DNA from: CBDCYS01 sp965226245
GTDB lineage: Bacteria; Acidobacteriota; Terriglobia; Bryobacterales; UBA6623
NCBI GenBank assembly: GCA_965226245.1
Contig: CBDDCL010000015.1
Location: 3,844,001-3,908,000, forward strand
DNA: 64,000 nt
Direction of reading: 5' to 3'
The position numbers and the translations under genes were made by a program. Shown here in pieces: positions 33,746 through 42,716 of this stretch (positions are counted from its first letter, which is position 1; each line of letters starts with the position of its first letter). Below the pieces are notes generated by a model. That model searched no databases, was not told the origin of the DNA, and saw only the letters and a list, made by a program, of their open reading frames with translations.

Positions 33746-34933
33746 ATGACAGTCACACGCCGCCACGCTGTAGGGAGTTTCGCGAAGTTCCTGCTTGCTT
33801 CACCGCTGCTCACCGACATGGATCTGCTCGCCGCCGAGCCGGACGAGTTGACCGGCATGGTCAACGTCTTCGACTTCAAGAAGCTCGCTCAACAAAAGCT
33901 CGACTCGGTCGCGTGGGACTACATGGACGAAGGCGGCAAGGACGAAGTCTCTTTGCGCGAGAACCGCAGCGCGTTTGGCCGCATCATCATTCGCCCGCGG
34001 TTTCTGACCGACGTCCACAAGATCGGCATCTCGACCACGTTCCTGGGGCACGAACTCACCCACCCCATCTTCATCGATCCGGCCGGAGGCAAAAACTGCT
34101 TCTACCCCAAGGGCGAGGAAGAGGTCGCCAAAGCCGCCGCCGAAACCGGCACGATGATGTTCACCAACGGCGGCATCGATGATCTGGTCAACTCAGGCAA
34201 CGGGCCCAAGAATTGGTGGCAATACACCACCGGCGGGCAGTTCCGCACCAAGAACTCCATGGCCAACTTCGTCGAAAGGCTCGAGGACATGGGGGCCACG
34301 GGCATCTGCTTTACCGTTGACAGCATGTACGTGTCGCACCGCGAACGAAGCATCCGGAACAAGTTTGTACGCCGCTGGTGCGATGTGGGCGTGCCGCGGG
34401 ACGATCAAGGCGCCTTGATCCACGATCCCAACGACAGGACCTGGAAAACAGGCGAGTACCCCTCGCGGCCTTTCCCCTTGCCGACCTGGGAAACGGTGCG
34501 TGAGATTCGCGAAATGACGGATTTGCAACTGGTTCTCAAGGGGCTGATGATTGGCGAGGATGTCGAAAAAGCGGTCGAGTACGGCGCCTCAGCGGTTGTC
34601 GTGTCGAATCACGGAGCCCGCCAGCTCGACCACACCGGCTCGACCATCGAGGCGCTGGAGGAGTGTGTCCAGGCGGCAGGCGGCAAGATCCCGGTGCTGA
34701 TCGATGGCGGCTTTCGCCGTGGCACGGACATTCTCAAGGCTCTCGCCATGGGAGCCGCCGCTGTCGGCGTCGCTCGCCCTTACCTGTGGGGTCTGGCCAG
34801 CTTCGGCCAGCGCGGGGTGGCGCGTGTCATCGAGCTGCTGCGTACGGAGCTGGCGCTCGACATGGGTATGTCAGGGGTCGCGAAGATTTCCGAGATCGAC
34901 CGCAAGCTGGTGCGGGTTCGTGGCGCGGCCTAG
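33746..34933 (+). CDS. FMN-dependent alpha-hydroxy-acid oxidase, exported
   Basis: 395 residues from ATG 33746. The N-terminus has a Tat-like signal (TRRHAVGSFAKFLLASPLL). The TIM barrel carries family residues: AWDYMDEGGKDEVSLREN, the active-site His-Arg in SNHGARQLD, the Lys in LQLVLKGLM and the FMN phosphate site DGGFRRGTDILKALAMGA. Relatives oxidise lactate, glycolate or similar 2-hydroxy acids. Periplasmic location is inferred from the signal. It converges with the Gfo/Idh/MocA gene at 34944 only 10 bp away. Confidence 0.88.
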   Translation: MTVTRRHAVGSFAKFLLASPLLTDMDLLAAEPDELTGMVNVFDFKKLAQQKLDSVAWDYMDEGGKDEVSLRENRSAFGRIIIRPRFLTDVHKIGISTTFLGHELTHPIFIDPAGGKNCFYPKGEEEVAKAAAETGTMMFTNGGIDDLVNSGNGPKNWWQYTTGGQFRTKNSMANFVERLEDMGATGICFTVDSMYVSHRERSIRNKFVRRWCDVGVPRDDQGALIHDPNDRTWKTGEYPSRPFPLPTWETVREIREMTDLQLVLKGLMIGEDVEKAVEYGASAVVVSNHGARQLDHTGSTIEALEECVQAAGGKIPVLIDGGFRRGTDILKALAMGAAAVGVARPYLWGLASFGQRGVARVIELLRTELALDMGMSGVAKISEIDRKLVRVRGAA

Positions 34934-34943
34934 CGGGCCGGAA

Positions 34944-36062
34944 TCAAACTACCGACTGCCGCTGTCCCGTCTCTGCTGCCTTGTAGCAGGCGAAAACCGT
35001 CTTGAGCACATAGAGGCTGTCTTCGGAATCAAGAGGCGCTTCCGCAAGCCCGGCGCCCGCCCGCACGACGGCTTGCACAAACGGCGTGTAGCCGGTCACT
35101 ACGTCAGGGCGGCGCACACGGTGAACCTGCGGATTGGCCTCTTCCGTGCTGTACCATTCCAGCGGGTAGGTCTGTGTGCCCCCTTTGTGTCTCTGAATCT
35201 CAAGCCAGCCTTTCGAGCCCCAGATCTTGAGATTCGAGTGGTAGCCCCGATCCAGGTAATAACCGGACGTCATCGTGCCGAACGTCCCGTTATCGAACCT
35301 CATCGCGATGGCAGCTGAGTCCTCGGTGTCGAGCGGCTGTCCTCCGACCACGCCGCTGAAGCCGCTGACTTCAGTGATGCGAGAGCCGCTGATGTACATT
35401 GCCAGATCGAGCCAGTGAATGCCGAGCCAGATCAAGTGTCCGCCGCCGCCGCGCGCCTTTTGGGCTCTCCAGGTGTCCCGGTAAGCCGGACGAGTCAGGC
35501 GAGTCTGGTCGGCGATCAGGTGGACTTCCATTCCGTAGATCTTTCCGATTTTGCCGCTCTCAATCAGCCAGCGCGCGGTTCGAACCTCGGGATTAAGGCG
35601 GTTAGCTAAGGCCAGCACCAGCAGGCGGTCTCTCTGTTTGGCCTTGGCGCTAAGTTTTTCGAAGTCTTCGGCGCGCACGCAGGCCGGCTTCTCCGCGAGG
35701 ACATGACAACCGGCATCGAGTGCCGCGTCGATCGCGGGCGGAGCCTGCACCGCTTCCATGGTCACCAGCGCCAGTTCCGGTTTTTCTTTCGCAAGCATTT
35801 CGTCAAGATTTTTGTAGGTCGCGGTCAGCTTGCCACCCAGGGCCTTTCGGGCCGCCGCAAACGACTCTCCGCTGGGATCAGAAAGCACCACCGGCCCCGC
35901 CCCGGCAGTGTCGGCGAGGGCAGGGAAGTAGGCGCTGAGATGAGCGCCGTCCGCCCCGGTGACGACTGCGACTTTGATGCGCTTGGTTTCATCGGCGGCG
36001 GCCCCGAGCGGCAACATCAGGCTCCCCGAGCTCATCAATTTGGCAAACGTTCGGCGATGCAT
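34944..36062 (-). CDS. Exported Gfo/Idh/MocA oxidoreductase
   Basis: 372 residues from ATG 36062, chosen because it begins with a twin-arginine-like leader (MHRRTFAKLMSSGSLMLPLGA); the longer ORF to 36311 runs antisense through the next gene. The Rossmann part contains KVAVVTGADGAHLSAY and HVLAEKPACVR (EKP motif), and the C-terminal half has the usual GGHLIWLGIHWLDLAMY with the catalytic His. Such proteins oxidise sugars or glycosides with tightly bound NAD(P). Probably same operon as the SDR at 36118 (55 bp apart). Confidence 0.88.
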   Translation of the reverse strand: MHRRTFAKLMSSGSLMLPLGAAADETKRIKVAVVTGADGAHLSAYFPALADTAGAGPVVLSDPSGESFAAARKALGGKLTATYKNLDEMLAKEKPELALVTMEAVQAPPAIDAALDAGCHVLAEKPACVRAEDFEKLSAKAKQRDRLLVLALANRLNPEVRTARWLIESGKIGKIYGMEVHLIADQTRLTRPAYRDTWRAQKARGGGGHLIWLGIHWLDLAMYISGSRITEVSGFSGVVGGQPLDTEDSAAIAMRFDNGTFGTMTSGYYLDRGYHSNLKIWGSKGWLEIQRHKGGTQTYPLEWYSTEEANPQVHRVRRPDVVTGYTPFVQAVVRAGAGLAEAPLDSEDSLYVLKTVFACYKAAETGQRQSVV

Positions 36063-36117
36063 AGGCGTTCCTCCCGCTGGGCTGTAAAACGATGCGCTTC
36101 CATGGTATGAGGCGAGA

Positions 36118-36837
36118 CTATCGCTTCGGCGGGCGGCTAGGCCGCATCTCCACCCGGCTGGCCAGGCTGCGGTTCGGCATCCGCAACAGATGGACCACGG
36201 TATCGGCAATGTGCGCGGGGTCGATCTTCCACTCGCCCCCTTCGGTTCCGTGGCCTCCGAAATCGGTTTGTACGCTCCCCGGCATGATCGTACTGACTCG
36301 TATGTCGTCATAGCGCAAGTCGAGCATCATGGCCTCGGTTAGACCCTTCAAGCCGAATTTCGAGGCATTGTAAGCCCCTCCGCCGGCGAATACGTGCTTT
36401 CCAGCCAGGCTGCCGATGTTGATGATAAATCCGCCTCCTGTATTTCGCATCAGGGGAACAGCCTGGCGACTGCAATAGAAGACTCCGTTAAGATTCGTGT
36501 CAATGACCTCGCGCCACTGTTCCGGACTCACTTGATCGATTGCTCCGAAACCTCTCACGCCTGCGTTGTTGACCAGGATGTCGAGCCGTCCAAAGGCGTC
36601 TTCGGCCGCGCGGAACAGGGCTTCGACTTCCTCAAAGCGCCCCACATGGCAGGCTTTCCCGGCAATATGCCCCAGCTCCCGCATTTCCGCCGCGGCCTGA
36701 TCGACCTTCGCCTGCTGACGGCCACAGATCATTACGGACACTTTCGCCCGCAGCAAGGCCTTGGCAATAGCGCGTCCAATGCCTCGTGTGCCGCCGGTGA
36801 CAACGGCCACTTTCCCTTGCAGGTCTTCACCCATCAT
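36118..36837 (-). CDS. Short-chain dehydrogenase/reductase
   Basis: 239 residues of classical SDR form: cofactor motif TGGTRGIG at about residues 15-22, CGRQQAKV, NNAG, catalytic Ser in INIGS, and YNASK (Tyr-x-x-x-Lys, about residues 159-163). The residue after beta2 (GR rather than D) suggests NADP(H). The substrate is unknown. Located upstream of the Gfo/Idh/MocA gene in the same direction. Confidence 0.92.
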   Translation of the reverse strand: MMGEDLQGKVAVVTGGTRGIGRAIAKALLRAKVSVMICGRQQAKVDQAAAEMRELGHIAGKACHVGRFEEVEALFRAAEDAFGRLDILVNNAGVRGFGAIDQVSPEQWREVIDTNLNGVFYCSRQAVPLMRNTGGGFIINIGSLAGKHVFAGGGAYNASKFGLKGLTEAMMLDLRYDDIRVSTIMPGSVQTDFGGHGTEGGEWKIDPAHIADTVVHLLRMPNRSLASRVEMRPSRPPKR

Positions 36838-36851
36838 GCCTCTCGAATTGG

Positions 36852-36879
36852 TTGATGAAATAGTTACCTACGCTACAAT
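36852..36879 (+). promoter_or_regulatory. Candidate sigma70 promoter for the GAF-like gene
   Basis: TTGATG (36852) and TACAAT (36874) are separated by 16 bp; the start codon lies 12 bp after the -10, so the transcript would be nearly leaderless. Confidence 0.4.
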
Positions 36880-36891
36880 ATCAGTTACCGC

Positions 36892-37584
36892 ATGGCTGCC
36901 CCAAAAATGGAGCACAAGCTCGAGCGTAGAATGCTGACCGGACTCGATTCGGCGTTTCGAAAAAGACTCGATGAACTTCATGTAGAGCTCGCCGAGCAGC
37001 TTCAGCGGGACTGCGCGGTAATGGTCGACCGGACCGTGCGGGAGGCTGAAACTCACACGGCTGAAACGCTGTCCGCGGCGGCGCGCAGGCTGCGTTCGGA
37101 GGACTCGGTCAGCGGAGTTGCCGCCGCACTGGTCGAAACCACGGCTCACTATGCCGGCCGGGCAGCCTTGCTGATCCACAAAGGCGACCACCTTCTCGGA
37201 TTCAAGGCGGAAGGTCTCACGGACACGCAAAATTCCGCCTTCCACCGGCTCGAGATTCCGTTGGCCGAGGCGGCGGCAATCGCACACGCTGTCGACACGA
37301 AAGATCCGGTGGTGACGACGGGCAGCCCGAACGAACTTTCCGCCCCGTTGGCCGAAGTGCTGAACGTGCAACCCGAGAGCCGGGTACATCTGTTCCCCAT
37401 TGTTTTGCGCGACAGTGTGCTGGCGGTTCTCTACGCGGACGAGGTTGGGTCTGACCGGGAGCCCGAGACAGCCGCGATCGAACTGCTGACGTCCCTTGCC
37501 GAAGCCTGGATTGAAGCCGTCGGCGCGCGCGGAAAGCAACCGGCGAACAATGCTCCCGCCGCCAACGGCAACGAAGACGCATAG
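36892..37584 (+). CDS. GAF-like domain protein with N-terminal coiled coil
   Basis: 230 residues. The first 70 are helical and charged (LDSAFRKRLDELHVELAEQLQRD...), likely coiled coil. Residues about 75-210 resemble a GAF domain (RAALLIHKGDHLLGFKAEGL, PVVTTGSPNELS, HLFPIVLRDSVLAVLYAD). The tail is Ala/Asn-rich. There are no membrane segments. It may sense a small molecule or act as adaptor for an unseen partner; no output domain is present. Divergent from the SDR gene. Confidence 0.75.
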   Translation: MAAPKMEHKLERRMLTGLDSAFRKRLDELHVELAEQLQRDCAVMVDRTVREAETHTAETLSAAARRLRSEDSVSGVAAALVETTAHYAGRAALLIHKGDHLLGFKAEGLTDTQNSAFHRLEIPLAEAAAIAHAVDTKDPVVTTGSPNELSAPLAEVLNVQPESRVHLFPIVLRDSVLAVLYADEVGSDREPETAAIELLTSLAEAWIEAVGARGKQPANNAPAANGNEDA

Positions 37585-37789
37585 AGGCCGCGCGGTCCGC
37601 CGGCCCGGCGTGGCGCAGGTGCGCCGCCTCCCGATCCTTCGGGAAGTGATTTCGCCGTCGCGAGCAGAATCCTATCGCACGGATAAGTCGCGTGCTGTTT
37701 GGATCAGAGTCTCGTGTCAGCAGCGCGATACCGTAAAATGAAGGAAAAGGGGGTTTGCCGATCGTATCGGTCTGCCCCCTAAGACGCGG

Positions 37790-40006
37790 ATGATAAGGCG
37801 CCTTCTTTCGTTAGCACTGCTGTCACTCGCCTTCGCCGGACAGCGAACCGCTGAAGCGAAAGTTCCTGCTGAGCTCGAACGGCTCAGCCGCGACTATCTG
37901 AAGTCCGGGGCGAAGTCTTCTCGAGACAAACTGCTCAGCTATGCAAGCGGACAGTCTTCAGCCCAAATCAAGGCGCTGGCCGAGTTTGGCCTTGGCATGG
38001 GTGACTACGAGGCGAAGAATTACACGGCCGCGGCCGGGCATCTGGAGCGCGCCGCGAAGGGTCTTGGCGATCTCGCCGATTACGCCGTCTACCATCGGGT
38101 CAAGAGTTTGGCATTGGCGGATCAGCACCCACAGGCCGTTAAAGCGGCGAGTGACTTCTCTGGCCGATTTGGCGAAAGCCGGTTCGGTGGAGCCGTGCGT
38201 CGCATTCAAGCTGAAAGCCTGATCCGAAGTGAGCAAACCGCCGAGGCGAAAAAGTTTCTTGATGATTCGAAAGGCGGCCTGTCGGAGCCCGTCCGGCTCT
38301 ACCTGCTGGCCCGGATCGAGCACATCGAAGGCCGCCTTCTACCCGCCGTTCGCGCCTACCGCCGCGTTTATTACCATTACCCGTTTTCAGCTCAAGTGGA
38401 CGACGCTGAAGCTCATTTGAACGCCCTGCGGCGCAAACTCGGCAAGCAGTATCCCGACGCGCCGCCCAAATGGCGCTTGTTGAGAGGAGACGCCCTCTTC
38501 GGTGGCCGCAAGTTCGCCAAGGCCTCGCTCGAGTACCGCTTGGCCTCGGCCAAACTGCAAGGCAAAGAGCGCGAGAGGGCACTCGTTCGGCAGGGCTCAT
38601 CAGACTACGGGCGGCGCTACACAACCAGGGCTTACGGGCACTTGAAACCCCTGCGAATCACTGACCCGGAGCTCGACGCCGAACGAATCTACCACCTGGG
38701 TGAGTGCGCGCGGCGACTCAGACGGATCACGGAGTTTCGCGAAAGAGCCCAGGAGCTGGCGCAAAGATATCCCCGTTCGCCGTGGTACGAGGAGGCTCTC
38801 TTCTCGCTGGGGAATTTCTACCTGCTCAGAGACGAGCCCGAACAGTACCGTAAATACTACGAACGCGCCGCTCGTGGCTTTCCCCAAGGCAAGCACGCTT
38901 CCAAATCTCACTGGAAGGTGTGCTGGCGTGCGTATCTGGACCGTGATCCGCGAGCGCACGCCCTGCTGGAAGAACACATTCGGACCCAGCAGCGCTCCGG
39001 GACGTTGAGCAACGCCATTTACTGGCTGGCGCGGCTGGAAGAGAAAGAAAACCCCGGCCTGGCGCACCTGCTTTATTCGACGATCGTAACCCGGTTCCCG
39101 AATTATTATTACGGCAGGCTTGCGAGAGAACGGATCAAGAAAGTAGCCGCCGCCGCTGAGCTGGTTGCCGGGGAAATTCCAGATTACTTGAAGGACCTGC
39201 CTGAAGCACGCTCGCTGACACCAAAGCAGTCTTCACAAGTGGCCGCTGTTATCCGGCGAGGCGTGACGCTTCACGCCTTGGGTTTGGCTGACCTTGCCGT
39301 TAGTGAATTGCAAACCGGGGATTATCGCCGGCCTGACTCACATTGGATCGGGATGGAACTGGCCCGGCAGTACTCCGAACGAGGGCAGTATCACCGGGCG
39401 CTGCGTTCGATGAAGCGCTACGGGTTCGGGTACCTTCGCCTGCCGCTGGACGCGGTCTCCCGGGAGTTTTGGGAGCGGCTCTACCCCATGCCGTTCGCGA
39501 AGCAACTGCGGGCCCGTGCCAAGCCCCACAGGCTTGATCCCTATTTGGTGGCCGGTTTGATTCGCCAAGAATCGGAATTCAACCCTAGTGCCCGATCAAG
39601 GGCCGGTGCGCGTGGACTGATGCAAATCATGCCGCGAACCGGTCAAGGGCTGGCGCGGAGATTGGGAATCCAAGGTTTCTCGACCCGCCACCTCTACCGG
39701 GCGGACACAAGCTTAAGGCTGGGGACTTTCCACTTTCGGCAAGTGTACGATCAGTTTGACCGCCGCATCGAATACACCTTGGCCGCCTACAACGCCGGTG
39801 AACACCGCGTCGATGAGTGGGTGACTTGGGAGGACTTCGCTGAACCGGCCGAGTTCGTAGAAACCATCCCGTTCACCGAGACGCGGGGCTATGTGCAGGC
39901 CGTGCTGCGCAACGCGGCTGTCTATCGTGAGTTGTATGGCGAGGGCTCACGGAGGGCCTCAGGCGCCGGTTCCGGCAAGGCGTCCGGCACTGGGTCGGAC
40001 GATTGA
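37790..40006 (+). CDS. Soluble lytic murein transglycosylase (Slt type)
   Basis: 738 residues with a signal peptide (MIRRLLSLALLSLAFAGQRT). Residues 30-540 are helical TPR-like repeats forming the Slt superhelix. The C-terminal SLT domain (about 575-715) carries the catalytic Glu in RQESEFNPSARSRAGARGLMQIMP and the YNAGEHRVDEW motif. It cleaves peptidoglycan glycan strands to 1,6-anhydro-muropeptides in the periplasm. A short Ser/Gly-rich tail follows. It stands as a single gene. Confidence 0.93.
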   Translation: MIRRLLSLALLSLAFAGQRTAEAKVPAELERLSRDYLKSGAKSSRDKLLSYASGQSSAQIKALAEFGLGMGDYEAKNYTAAAGHLERAAKGLGDLADYAVYHRVKSLALADQHPQAVKAASDFSGRFGESRFGGAVRRIQAESLIRSEQTAEAKKFLDDSKGGLSEPVRLYLLARIEHIEGRLLPAVRAYRRVYYHYPFSAQVDDAEAHLNALRRKLGKQYPDAPPKWRLLRGDALFGGRKFAKASLEYRLASAKLQGKERERALVRQGSSDYGRRYTTRAYGHLKPLRITDPELDAERIYHLGECARRLRRITEFRERAQELAQRYPRSPWYEEALFSLGNFYLLRDEPEQYRKYYERAARGFPQGKHASKSHWKVCWRAYLDRDPRAHALLEEHIRTQQRSGTLSNAIYWLARLEEKENPGLAHLLYSTIVTRFPNYYYGRLARERIKKVAAAAELVAGEIPDYLKDLPEARSLTPKQSSQVAAVIRRGVTLHALGLADLAVSELQTGDYRRPDSHWIGMELARQYSERGQYHRALRSMKRYGFGYLRLPLDAVSREFWERLYPMPFAKQLRARAKPHRLDPYLVAGLIRQESEFNPSARSRAGARGLMQIMPRTGQGLARRLGIQGFSTRHLYRADTSLRLGTFHFRQVYDQFDRRIEYTLAAYNAGEHRVDEWVTWEDFAEPAEFVETIPFTETRGYVQAVLRNAAVYRELYGEGSRRASGAGSGKASGTGSDD

Positions 40007-40122
40007 GGGTCTGATCTCGAACGCTTGTGGAATGAATGCGTATGGAGGCGCACCCACGGCGAGAGAGCGCTTTCAACTCTTGCCTGCTTAAGCCGACAGT
40101 GGGCGCGGAAGCCCTTAGGTTC

Positions 40123-41247
40123 TTAGCTTGCCTTGACCCAGCGCTTCGATCTTGCCGCCTTTTCCGCGGCGTATAGCACCATCTGATTCCGCAAACCATC
40201 GGTGAAGTCGGGATGGATTCTCTTCTTGGCGCCGATCACGGCAAGGAAGTCCGCCACGCTGTGGGTGAACGTGTGTTCGTAGCCGAGAATGTGGCCATCG
40301 GCCCACCAGTGGTCGGCATAAGGGTGCTTGCCTTTTGAAACCACGATGATTTCGTGGAATCCCTGGGACTCGGGGTCGTCCTCGGTCGAGAAGAACTTCA
40401 GATTGTTGAGGTTTTCGAGGTCGAAACTGAGCGACCCCTTACTCCCGTTGATCTCGAACGTATTGAAATTCTTACGGCCCGGCGCGAAACGCGTGGCCTC
40501 GAGAGTGCCGATCGCTCCGTTTTCAAACCGCACGCACATCGCGACGGCATCGTCGACCGTCACCGCCGCGCGTTTCTTGGCGCCGGGACTCACCGGACGG
40601 GTCTTCACGAAAGTCTCGGTCGTGGCCGCCAGTTCGGCGATCTCCCCGCAAAGGTAGCGGGCGAGGTCGATGATATGAGCTCCCAGATCGCCGAGCGCGC
40701 CGCTGCCGGAGATATTCTTGTCGAACCGCCACAGCATGTGCAGGTCCGGTGACATGGCCCAGTCTTGCAAGTAGCGCGCGCGGAAATGATGGATCTTGCC
40801 GATGCGTCCGTCGACGACCATTTTCTTGGCCAAAGTCACCGCCGGAGCCCTGCGATAGTTGTGCATCAGGAAGTGCCGCACGCCGGCCTTCTCCACGGCC
40901 TTCACCATGCGCTTCGCTTCGCCGACCGTGTTCGAAAGAGGCTTCTCGCAAACGATGTGCTTGCCGGCCTTGGCGGCCTCGAGAACCATGGGGCAGTGAT
41001 ATTCGCCAGGCGTTGAGATATCCACCAGATCGATGTCGTCCCGGGCCATAACGGCCTTCCAATCGGTTGAGGCTTCCTGCCAGCCGTAGCTCTCCGCCGC
41101 CTGCTCGGTTTCGGCGGGGTTGCGCCCCACGATGACCTTCATCTCGACCTGTGGAGCGTCAGGGAAGAACATATTGACGTTTCTCCAGGCTTGGCTGTGG
41201 GCTTTACCCATGAACTTGGTACCGAACAGTGCAACTCGAATGGACAT
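40123..41247 (-). CDS. Cytoplasmic Gfo/Idh/MocA oxidoreductase
   Basis: 374 residues, no signal peptide. N-terminal Rossmann fold (SIRVALFGTKFMGKAHSQAW, VIVGRNPAE), EKPLSN with the family Lys, FLMHNYRRAPA, and catalytic His in GDLGAHIIDLARYLCGE. Similar to myo-inositol or sugar dehydrogenases. It shares the fold with the gene at 34944 but not the export signal; likely acts on an imported sugar derivative. No close operon partner. Confidence 0.9.
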   Translation of the reverse strand: MSIRVALFGTKFMGKAHSQAWRNVNMFFPDAPQVEMKVIVGRNPAETEQAAESYGWQEASTDWKAVMARDDIDLVDISTPGEYHCPMVLEAAKAGKHIVCEKPLSNTVGEAKRMVKAVEKAGVRHFLMHNYRRAPAVTLAKKMVVDGRIGKIHHFRARYLQDWAMSPDLHMLWRFDKNISGSGALGDLGAHIIDLARYLCGEIAELAATTETFVKTRPVSPGAKKRAAVTVDDAVAMCVRFENGAIGTLEATRFAPGRKNFNTFEINGSKGSLSFDLENLNNLKFFSTEDDPESQGFHEIIVVSKGKHPYADHWWADGHILGYEHTFTHSVADFLAVIGAKKRIHPDFTDGLRNQMVLYAAEKAARSKRWVKAS

Positions 41248-41436
41248 GATTTGTTTACCTTCCAGGGATCAAATGGGAGCGGCCACGGCGGCGGTTACTA
41301 AATTCTTGCAATCACCCAGGGGTTTTGAAAAATCGGAGACAGTCGATCTTGCGCCGTTGAGATATTGATTCCTGGGGACTTTTATCCGCGGCGCTCGGTA
41401 GAGCCTCCATTTTATTACAGTCTCCAGGACCGCCCG

Positions 41437-41952
41437 CTAGATGAACATCTCTTCGTCCGTGGTAGCCCGGTCGACCGTCTGGCGGCGGCGGCCGAACAGG
41501 CTCTCGACGATGGCACTCAAGGCCGAGACCATCGCGCGGACTTGCCGGACCGGGGTAAGCAGCGTATTCTGCAAGGCCTCGCTCGTCTCGTTCAACTTCC
41601 GCAGAGCCCCCTCGACGGTGTGATCTACCCGGCCTAGCTGCGTTTTGCTGAAATCAGAAACATCGCTGAGGATAGAGTCAACTTTGTCTATCTGAGTTTT
41701 TGTGGAATCTGTTAACGCACTTATTTTCTGCAGGATCTCGTTAGTTTGCTCACGTAGTTGCTCGAGAGTCTTCATCGAGCTGTCCGCCACGGGCTCCCAG
41801 CGGTCCATAAACGCCGAGGAGCGCTCTTGCAGGGCCTTTACCGCACGGTAGATGCCAAATAGAGTTCCCATCTGGATAATCAGCGCCAAGGCGGCTACCG
41901 CAGTGAATGCCGCCATCGTGGTGAGCAGAAGTTGCTGGCTGTTGCTGTCCAT
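41437..41952 (-). CDS. DUF948-like membrane protein with coiled coil
   Basis: 171 residues: one N-terminal transmembrane helix (TMAAFTAVAALALIIQMGTLF, about 12-32), then an amphipathic region rich in Ser/Thr/Gln/Leu with heptad character (QTNEILQKISALTDSTKTQID), ending in RRRQTVDRATTDEEMFI. The pairing with a YtxH-type gene 58 bp upstream in the same direction is common for envelope stress proteins in many bacteria. Exact role is unknown. Confidence 0.78.
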   Translation of the reverse strand: MDSNSQQLLLTTMAAFTAVAALALIIQMGTLFGIYRAVKALQERSSAFMDRWEPVADSSMKTLEQLREQTNEILQKISALTDSTKTQIDKVDSILSDVSDFSKTQLGRVDHTVEGALRKLNETSEALQNTLLTPVRQVRAMVSALSAIVESLFGRRRQTVDRATTDEEMFI

Positions 41953-42010
41953 TTGAGTTCCTATCCGTTCGTGCAGTGTCAGCGGAAGTCAGTCGCCGAT
42001 CCGTCGTATC

Positions 42011-42340
42011 TTAGCTGGCCGGCTTTGCTCGGGAGGATGACTCGGAAGGCTCGCTCGCTGCCTCTCGCCGGCTCGCTTCGCGGTAGGCCTCTCGGCCCGC
42101 TTCGAGCGCGACTGTCAAATGACCCCGCTGTTCGTCAATGACGCCTCGTCCGCGTTCCAGGATGCCTTCGGCTCGGTGGCGAAGCTCCCCACCGCGCTGC
42201 CGAAGATACTCGCCCCCTTCATCGGCGCGGGCCCGAAGCTGTTCCCGCATTTCTTCCCCCGGCGTTGGAGCGAGAAGCAGTGCAACCGCCGCGCCGATCC
42301 CCAGCCCAAGGCAAAAGAAAGAACAATTTGATGCTGCCAT
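42011..42340 (-). CDS. YtxH domain protein
   Basis: 109 residues from ATG 42340, which has GGAGGAA five bases upstream. The N-terminus holds one hydrophobic segment with the YtxH signature (FFCLGLGIGAAVALLLAPTPGEEMREQL), then a charged helical region and a Ser/Ala tail. Members are small membrane-anchored proteins linked with general stress. First gene of a two-gene unit with the DUF948-like gene. Confidence 0.85.
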   Translation of the reverse strand: MAASNCSFFCLGLGIGAAVALLLAPTPGEEMREQLRARADEGGEYLRQRGGELRHRAEGILERGRGVIDEQRGHLTVALEAGREAYREASRREAASEPSESSSRAKPAS

Positions 42341-42716
42341 GGGTTCCTCCGTTGGATCGAACAATTTAGGTCTGATTTGATAAGGTTGATGGTAGCATAC
42401 TGCGATCGAAAACTGGGATTGGTGAGGGCGGAGCAGCGGTAAAAGCGGGATACCGCCCGCGCCCTTGCGGTCACGGGTCGGAAGTCGTTGATTCTACAGT
42501 GCCGCCAGCGTGCCTAGGGCTCACCGTGTCTGCTGACGCACTCCTTCATGACGCTGCTATGAACCGCGGATTCACCGAGACCGACCGTCCCCAGGCCTCC
42601 GAAACCTTCGCCCAAACTTGACACCTCCCTGCCGTTGCCTGTGTAATCAAACGGCAATCACGATTCAGCCGGAGGGTAACTCGAACGCCCTCGGAAACGC
42701 GCTAATCCACAACTCG
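42341..42716. other. Intergenic region between divergent genes
   Basis: No ORF or repeat stands out. It must contain promoters for the ytxH-type unit and the aminotransferase; I cannot point to convincing boxes. Confidence 0.4.
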